Shown: positions 1-3,931 of the stretch, piece by piece | Numbering within the stretch: position 1 is the first letter of the stretch | Layout of the letters: each line of letters starts with the position of its first letter | Assembly: GCA_026987255.1 (NCBI GenBank) | Contig: JALSNA010000459.1 | Coordinates: 1-6,809, forward strand | Source of the DNA: Hyphomicrobiales bacterium | Lineage (GTDB): Bacteria > Pseudomonadota > Alphaproteobacteria > Rhizobiales > Aestuariivirgaceae | Reading direction: 5' to 3' | Length of the DNA stretch: 6,809 nucleotides | Notes under the pieces: generated by a model | The model's database searches: none | Seen by the model: the letters and a program-made list of their open reading frames with translations, nothing else | Told to the model about the DNA's origin: nothing | Position numbers and translations under genes: made by a program

Positions 1-34
1 CGGGCCTTCTTTTTGCACGGATGTGCGTCGCGCC

Positions 35-97
35 GGCCCGCGCCCCCGCCCAACCGCCCAGAATTATGTGAAAGACGGTTGGGCAGGGGCACGGGCC
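35..97 (-). repeat. Hairpin A of the palindrome array (22-position stem)
   Basis: Bases 35-56 pair with 76-97 around a 19-nt loop (57-75). The paired segments are GGCCCG/CGGGCC, GCCCC/GGGGC and GCCCAACCG/CGGTTGGGC. The two interruptions (41 with 91, 47 with 85) are C-A mismatches on the plus strand but G-U wobbles on the minus strand, so the stem is continuous only in a minus-strand RNA. That is also the strand of the adjacent winged-helix gene. The right arm (77-97) is shared with hairpin B, so the two cannot form together. No uridine tract follows the stem on the minus strand, so it is not a standard intrinsic terminator. Confidence 0.75.
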
Positions 98-146
98 TTC
101 TTTTTGCACGGATGTGCATCGCGCCGGCCCGCGCCCCCGCCCAACC
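77..146 (-). repeat. Hairpin B of the palindrome array (21-position stem, competes with A)
   Basis: Bases 77-97 pair with 126-146 through GGTTGGGC/GCCCAACC, GGGGC/GCCCC and CGGGCC/GGCCCG. The two breaks (85 with 138, 91 with 132) are again G-U on the minus strand and A-C on the plus strand. The loop (98-125) contains a nested 4-bp hairpin (GCAC/GTGC, 107-118 region) next to a homopolymer run that reads as A's on the minus strand. On the minus strand this is the first long stem met after the winged-helix stop codon, about 30 nt downstream. A role in 3'-end protection of that transcript is possible but is inference. Confidence 0.75.
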
Positions 147-168
147 ACTCGTAGTGTCCCATGATTGG
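141..168. repeat. 28-nt dispersed block, copy 1 (partner at 857-884)
   Basis: This block starts CCAACCACTCGTAGTG and ends CCCATGATTGG. It matches 857-884 at 25 of 28 positions. Two of the three differences fall on opposite sides of a local hairpin: CACT-CGT-AGTG here against CACC-CGT-GGTG in the partner, so a T-A pair is replaced by a C-G pair. The block ends 8 bases before the stop codon of the winged-helix gene, while the partner lies upstream of that gene's start. Confidence 0.8.
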
Positions 169-175
169 GGGGGTG

Positions 176-754
176 TCAGGTCAGGGGGATGATTGCGCCC
201 TCGTCCGTGACGCGGACAACCTCCACATCCAGGCACAGGGAGGCGAAATCCCCGGCCCAGGCATCGATGGTGTCCTCGTCGCCGCCCAAGGCGAGGAACA
301 GGTTGTCCATGTCACTCTTTTCGAGCAGCCACAGGTGGCCATTGATGATGGCCAGGCGGGACGGCGGCGGCTTGCCTTGCAATGGCGTGAAATGCAGGGC
401 GAACCCGGCGCAATCTTCCCCGCCGAGAAAGACGATGGAGGGGCTTTGTTCCCGTATCTGCAGCGGCGTGCCGAAGCGGGCGGCAAAATGCGCTTGCGCG
501 GCGCGCGCCACGGCCCTGGCCGGATGCGCCTGGGGCTGCCGCGATGGGGGGTCACTCGGCTTGTTCCAGGTATAATGCCAGGCGCGGCCCTTGCGGGCGG
601 CGCGAACAAGGCCGCTTTCCATCAGGGCCTTGGCGATCTGGTAGACCTGCGGCTGCGAAACGCCGGTGCGGCGCACGATGTCGGCGCTGGTGACGGATTT
701 CGGATGGCTGATGCGAATGAAATCAAGCACCTTCTGCCTGTTGTCACCTCGCAT
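176..754 (-). CDS. Winged helix-turn-helix protein with unrecognised C-terminal domain
   Basis: This is a 192-residue protein. Residues 5-62 look like a winged helix: a first helix (RQKVLDFIRI), then VTSADIVRRTGVSQPQVYQIAKALMESGLV as helix-turn-helix, then a wing (RKGRAWHYTW), as in MarR, IclR and DprA-type domains. A Pro/Gln/Arg-rich linker (about 65-80) leads to a domain of about 110 residues that I do not recognise. It contains hydrophobic strands (SPSIVFLGGEDCAGFALHF, RLAIINGHLWLLE) and an acidic patch (GGDEDTIDAWAGD). There is no signal peptide or membrane segment, so it is likely cytosolic and DNA-binding. I chose the ATG at 754 because GGGAGAAGGGGG lies just upstream. An in-frame ATG at 769 would add five residues (MGEGG) but has a poorer ribosome site. 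The gene stands alone, bracketed by related palindromic repeats at 1-168 and 830-930. Its target and effector are unknown. Confidence 0.85.
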   Translation of the reverse strand: MRGDNRQKVLDFIRISHPKSVTSADIVRRTGVSQPQVYQIAKALMESGLVRAARKGRAWHYTWNKPSDPPSRQPQAHPARAVARAAQAHFAARFGTPLQIREQSPSIVFLGGEDCAGFALHFTPLQGKPPPSRLAIINGHLWLLEKSDMDNLFLALGGDEDTIDAWAGDFASLCLDVEVVRVTDEGAIIPLT

Positions 755-829
755 GCCCCCTTCTCCCATGCTGTCGTATCCTTCCTTCCCCTCGGCATCC
801 CACGAGCCGCAAGGGCATTTCCATCACCT

Positions 830-930
830 GTCTTGAAGACCATCCTCACTCCCCTGCCAACCACCCGTGGTGTCCCATGACTGGAGTGGTTGGCAGGGGG
901 GAGGATGGACGCGCATGCGTTTTTCAAGAC
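830..930. repeat. 101-bp nested inverted repeat upstream of the winged-helix gene
   Basis: Three nested arm pairs are visible: GTCTTGAA 830-837 with TTCAAGAC 923-930; CCATCCTC 840-847 with GAGGATGG 901-908; and CCCCTGCCAACCAC 851-864 with its exact complement 886-899. The innermost stem is 14 bp without mismatch. Between the second and third arms is only a small internal loop (848-850 against 900). The right side carries an extra small hairpin, ACGC-GCAT-GCGT (909-920), followed by T's. The left outer arm is itself a palindrome, GTCTT-G-AAGAC (830-840). On the minus strand the structure lies in the likely leader of the winged-helix gene, about 75 nt before its start codon. It is related to the array at 1-146 through GGTTGG(G)CAGGGG and through the 28-nt block. 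Confidence 0.85.
857..884. repeat. 28-nt dispersed block, copy 2 (partner at 141-168)
   Basis: This block begins CCAACCACCCGTGGTG and ends CCCATGACTGG. It is embedded in the centre of the large inverted repeat. Its first eight bases (CCAACCAC, 857-864) form part of the 14-bp stem with 886-899. The local hairpin CACC-CGT-GGTG (862-872) would use some of the same bases, so the long stem and the local hairpin are mutually exclusive. See copy 1 for the compensatory difference. Confidence 0.8.
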
Positions 931-1074
931 CGCCGCATGGCACGCCAGTCTAAGCGCCGGTCTTGCCTTGCGCCATATGGACATTTGAACAGGGCGCAAA
1001 AGCGGCAAAACCGGATATCTCGCGGCGGCTGATGGCAAGATGGCAGAATGCCGAACTTCTGCAAGAGGCTTGCC

Positions 1075-2194
1075 CTATTGCTCCTCCCTGGCATCGCCAT
1101 AGACCTTCTGGGCCAGGGAGGCTTCCAGGAAGGCATCGAGATCGCCGTCGAGCACCGCCGCGGGATTGGTGTTCTCCACCCCGGTGCGCAGATCCTTGAC
1201 CAGCTGATAGGGCTGCAGGACGTAGGAGCGGATCTGGTGGCCCCAGCCGATGTCGGTCTTGGAGGCCGCCTGCTCGGCCGCCTCGGCCTCGCGCAGCTCC
1301 AGTTCGCGCTCATAGAGGCGGGCGCGCAACATCTTCCAGGCGGTGGCGCGGTTCTTGTGCTGCGAGCGGTCGTTCTGGCATTGCACCACGATGCCGGTGG
1401 GCAGATGGGTGATGCGCACCGCCGAATCGGTCTTGTTGATGTGCTGGCCGCCGGCCCCGGAGGCGCGGTAGGTGTCCACCCGGCAGTCGCTCTCGTTGAT
1501 CTCCACCTCGATATTGTCGTCCACCTCCGGATAGACCCACACGGAGGCGAAGGAGGTGTGCCTGCGCGCCGCCGAATCATAGGGCGAGATGCGCACCAGC
1601 CGGTGCACGCCGGATTCGGTCTTCAGCCAGCCATAGGCATTGTGGCCCTTGATGTGCAAGGTGGCGGACTTGATGCCCGCCTCCTCGCCGCGCTGCTCCT
1701 CGATGATGTCCACCTTGTAGCCATGCGCCTCGGCCCAGCGCACATACATGCGCTCCAGCATGGAGGCCCAGTCCTGGCTCTCGGTGCCGCCCGCGCCGGC
1801 GTGAACCTCCAGATAGGCATTGTTGGCGTCGGCCTCGCCCGACAGCAGGCTCTCCAGCTCCAGCTTGGCCATCTCGCGGTGCATCTTTTCGATGCCCGCC
1901 TCGGCCTCGGCGACGATCTCCTCGTCGCCTTCCATCTCGCCCATTTCGATCAGCTCCACGTGATCGTCAAGCTGGCTTTCGAAATCGCGGATGCGGCCGA
2001 TGCGCGCCTCCAGGGTCTGGCGCTCGCGCATCAGGGCCTGGGCCTTGTCCGGATCGTTCCACAGATCGGGGCTTTCGGCCGCCGCGTTGAGCTCGTCGAG
2101 TTTCTTCACTGCGGCATCCCAGTCAAAGATGCCTCCTCAGCAGTCCGATCGACTGCTTGAGTTCATCCACCAGGGTGGCGATTTCGGTGCGCAT
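1075..2194 (-). CDS. prfB: Peptide chain release factor 2, expressed by programmed +1 frameshift
   Basis: RF2 recognises UGA and UAA stop codons on the ribosome and triggers peptidyl-tRNA hydrolysis. Translation starts at the ATG at 2194 ([23 protein letters not shown]). It meets an in-frame TGA at codon 24 (2123-2125) and continues in the +1 frame as [13 protein letters not shown], with stop TAG at 1075-1077. The product is 372 residues, close to the 365 of E. coli RF2. The stop-codon recognition loop is SPY at about 203-205, the alphaproteobacterial variant of SPF. The catalytic GGQ is at 248-250 in [19 protein letters not shown]. The coding sequence is 2194-2126 joined to 2124-1075. A start at the GTG at 2109 would lose the N-terminus and ignore the frameshift signal. 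The upstream gap to the decarboxylase is 253 bp and contains a palindromic repeat, so prfB probably has its own promoter. No clear promoter boxes were found. Confidence 0.97.
2122..2137 (-). promoter_or_regulatory. prfB: prfB programmed +1 frameshift site (autoregulatory)
   Basis: On the minus strand the sequence reads AGGAGG CAT CTT TGA C. It has an internal Shine-Dalgarno (2137-2132), a 3-nt spacer, the slippery CTT codon (2128-2126), the in-frame TGA (2125-2123) and the C that follows it. This matches the E. coli signal AGGGGG TAT CTT TGA C in order and spacing. From knowledge of that system, low RF2 lets the ribosome pause at UGA and slip forward by one base to make full-length RF2, while high RF2 terminates after 23 residues. 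The gene therefore controls its own level. Confidence 0.97.
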
Positions 2195-2293
2195 GGATGC
2201 AAGTCTCCACTCTTTGACCTTAAGACAATATTCCTTGGCACTCCCCTCTGAACATTGCCTCTTGCAGACGTGGGGCAAAATCTTCCCCCTTCA

Positions 2294-2382
2294 TGTCATT
2301 GCCGGGCGTGCCCCGGCAACCCGGAGCCGCACCCCCCGCGCCACGCACATTCTAGATGCCCGAATCAAGCCAGGCATGATGA
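2294..2382. repeat. Alphaproteobacterial-type intergenic palindromic element upstream of prfB
   Basis: The element begins TGTCATTGCCGGGC. Its left half is an 8-bp stem, TTGCCGGG 2299-2306 with CCCGGCAA 2312-2319, around a 5-nt loop. The right half has ATGCC 2356-2360 facing GGCAT 2373-2377 around CGAATCAAGCC and ends near TGATGA. TCAT...GCC at one end and GGCATGA at the other give it a symmetrical outline. Elements of this type (TCATGCCCGG...TCAAGCCCGGGCATGA) are widespread in alphaproteobacterial intergenic regions, from general knowledge. It fills much of the 253-bp gap between the decarboxylase stop and the prfB start. Its sequence is unrelated to the repeats at 1-168 and 830-930. Confidence 0.75.
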
Positions 2383-2447
2383 AATGGACGGAGCAAACGG
2401 GCGGCCAGACCTGAAGAGGCCTCATCTGTCCAGATATGACTGGCCCC

Positions 2448-3872
2448 CTAACTGTCATTTTTCGCCACATCAAGCAAGAGGGCGAGCATGGCCTCGATGT
2501 CGGCAAGGGTGGTGGCCGGATTCATCAGGGCCAGGCGCAGCCAGCGCGACCCGGCGAACTCCGTGGTCGTGACATAGACCTTGCCGGTGGCCAGCAGGGC
2601 CTTGCGCAGGCGCAGCTGACCGGCATCGCTCGTGCCCTTGATGCGGAAGCACACGATATTGGCCTGCGGCGGACAGGCCAGCTCGAAAGCCGGATGGCCG
2701 GCGATCACCCGCGCGGCCTCGCGGCCCAGGTCATAGCGGCTTTCCACATAGTCCGCCATGCCCTGCTCGCCATCGGCGGCCAGGGCGAAGAAGAACTTCG
2801 TGCCTATGCCGGCCTTGGTGCATTCGATGGTGCGCGAAATGGCATCGAACCCGGTCTGCTCCTTGTCATGGAACAGGTAGCTGGCCTTCTGCTGGAAGGC
2901 GTGATCCAGCCAGGCGTGATCGCGCACCAGAACGGCGGCGCACAACCCTGGCGCGCGCATCATCTTGTGGGCGTCCCAGATGAGAGAATGGGCGCGCTCC
3001 ACTCCAGCGAGCAGATGCCGGTAGCGCGGGCTGAGCAGGGCGGAGGCCCCATGCGCTCCGTCCACGTGCAGCCACACGCCATGCGCCTCGCAGACATCGG
3101 CAATGGCGGAAAAATCGTCATAGAGCCCGGCGGCCGTGCACCCGGCATTGGCGGTCACCGCCATGATCTTCCTGCCCTGTCCCTCCAGCTCCTTCAAGGT
3201 GGCATCCAGCCCTTCGGGCGCGATGCGGCCCAGCTCGTCGCAGGGCGCCGGTATCAGCGCCCTTTGCCCCAGGCCCAGGATCCCCAGGGCGCGGGCAATG
3301 GAATAATGGGCATCCGGCGGGGCGACGACGGCCAGTGCCGGATCCACCCCCTCCTGCCAGGCCTCGGGGCAGGCCTGGGCGCGCGCCGCCGCCAGGGCCG
3401 TCAGTTGCGCCAGGGAGCCGCCATGGGTGAGCACCCCGGCCCCATGGGGGCTGTCCGGATCGCCCCTGCCAGGCCACGGATGGGGCTGCCAGCCCACCTT
3501 GCGCAGCATCCAGTTGATGACGGCGAACTCCACCGTCGCCGCCGCCGGGCCCATTTCGTAGATGGCCATGGGGTTGTTGGTGGCCACGTCCACAAGACCG
3601 CCGAGAATGGCCGCCGGATGGGGAACGGAGACCTGATGGCCCATGCTGGCCGGGTGCTGAATATGGTGCGATGCGGCCAGATAATCGGCCAGGAAGCGCT
3701 CCAGCCGCGCCCCGCTCAGACCCCCCTGCCCGATCAGCGCCTCCAGATCGAGCCTTTCGGCAAGCTCCGCCATGGCCGGCTGCTCCACGACCGGCCCATC
3801 GCCCATCTCGCCGCGCGCCACATATTCGGAAAGGGCCGCGCTGACGCGCGCCATGTCGTCACCAAGAGACAT
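2448..3872 (-). CDS. Group II PLP-dependent decarboxylase (glutamate/cysteine-sulfinate decarboxylase-like)
   Basis: This 474-residue cytosolic enzyme has the fold-type I decarboxylase core, which removes the alpha-carboxyl group from an amino acid using PLP. Visible motifs are GVLTHGGSLAQLTAL (146-160, usually TSGGSxAN), DAHYSIARALGILG with the ring-stacking His189, WLHVDGAHGAS with Asp271 for the pyridine nitrogen, and SLIWDAHKMMRAPGLC with the Schiff-base Lys303. The stretch VERAHSLIWDAHKMM, and the YLF following at 332-334, resemble animal GAD and CSAD more than aromatic amino-acid decarboxylases. Substrate cannot be read from sequence: glutamate, aspartate, cysteine sulfinate or diaminobutyrate are all possible. 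The gene starts 59 bp after the mrcA stop, so it may be co-transcribed. A weak hairpin (3899-3913, 5-bp stem) lies in that gap. The ribosome site before ATG 3872 is poor; Met7 (3854), preceded by GGTGAC, is an alternative start. Confidence 0.93.
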   Translation of the reverse strand: MSLGDDMARVSAALSEYVARGEMGDGPVVEQPAMAELAERLDLEALIGQGGLSGARLERFLADYLAASHHIQHPASMGHQVSVPHPAAILGGLVDVATNNPMAIYEMGPAAATVEFAVINWMLRKVGWQPHPWPGRGDPDSPHGAGVLTHGGSLAQLTALAAARAQACPEAWQEGVDPALAVVAPPDAHYSIARALGILGLGQRALIPAPCDELGRIAPEGLDATLKELEGQGRKIMAVTANAGCTAAGLYDDFSAIADVCEAHGVWLHVDGAHGASALLSPRYRHLLAGVERAHSLIWDAHKMMRAPGLCAAVLVRDHAWLDHAFQQKASYLFHDKEQTGFDAISRTIECTKAGIGTKFFFALAADGEQGMADYVESRYDLGREAARVIAGHPAFELACPPQANIVCFRIKGTSDAGQLRLRKALLATGKVYVTTTEFAGSRWLRLALMNPATTLADIEAMLALLLDVAKNDS

Positions 3873-3931
3873 CTCATTACGCCAAGGAAAAGAGCACAGG
3901 GCAAATCCTGCCCGGGGAAAAAACTGTCCGC

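Larger units (their letters stand above)
1..146. repeat. Two 55-bp direct repeats, 91 bp apart, forming an alternating palindrome array
   Basis: Bases 1-55 and 92-146 are identical except at position 27 of the unit (g at 27, a at 118). Each copy starts with CGGGCC and ends with GCCCAACC. It contains a T-rich stretch followed by a small GCAC-GGAT-GTGC hairpin. The 36 bases between the copies (56-91) are mostly the complement of the copy's right arm, so the same 21-nt module appears at 35-55, inverted at 77-97, and again at 126-146. The window edge cuts the array at base 1, where CGGGCC (1-6) looks like the tail of a further inverted module. The array lies 3' of the winged-helix gene. It resembles REP/BIME-type intergenic repeats in layout, but I do not recognise the family. 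Confidence 0.9.
755..1074. other. 320-bp intergenic region between prfB and the winged-helix gene
   Basis: No gene is supported here. The region holds the nested inverted repeat at 830-930. It also holds a small hairpin directly after the prfB stop (GCAAG 1061-1065 with CTTGC 1069-1073), which lacks a T-tract. I searched the minus strand for promoters of the winged-helix gene and found only weak matches around 970-1010, not enough to call one. An open frame that covers part of the region is a shadow of the neighbouring genes. Confidence 0.7.

Noticed and set aside
48..84. Integron attC site
   Set aside because: GCCCAAC and GTTGGGC fit the RYYYAAC/GTTRRRY core consensus, but the related repeat at 851-899 does not. 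The paired arms extend outward in a way attC sites do not, and there is no integrase or cassette series in view.
1..146. CRISPR array
   Set aside because: There are only two 55-bp copies and the 36-bp interval is itself the complement of the repeat arm, not an independent spacer. No cas genes are present.
886..924. Plus-strand intrinsic terminator (ACGC-GCAT-GCGT followed by T's)
   Set aside because: The stem is only 4 bp and no plus-strand gene precedes it. It is better explained as part of the nested inverted repeat.
2123..2125. In-frame TGA near the start of prfB read as a pseudogene or sequencing error
   Set aside because: The internal Shine-Dalgarno, CTT slippery codon and TGA-C context exactly fit the known RF2 programmed frameshift.
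1048..2160. 370-codon plus-strand open frame opposite prfB
   Set aside because: It mirrors prfB, and its composition (Leu/Ala/Gly/His runs) is that of a codon shadow.
3899..3913. Terminator between mrcA and the decarboxylase
   Set aside because: The stem is only 5 bp and the following minus-strand sequence (TGTGCTCTTTTCC) has no clean T-tract. Kept as a note in the decarboxylase entry.
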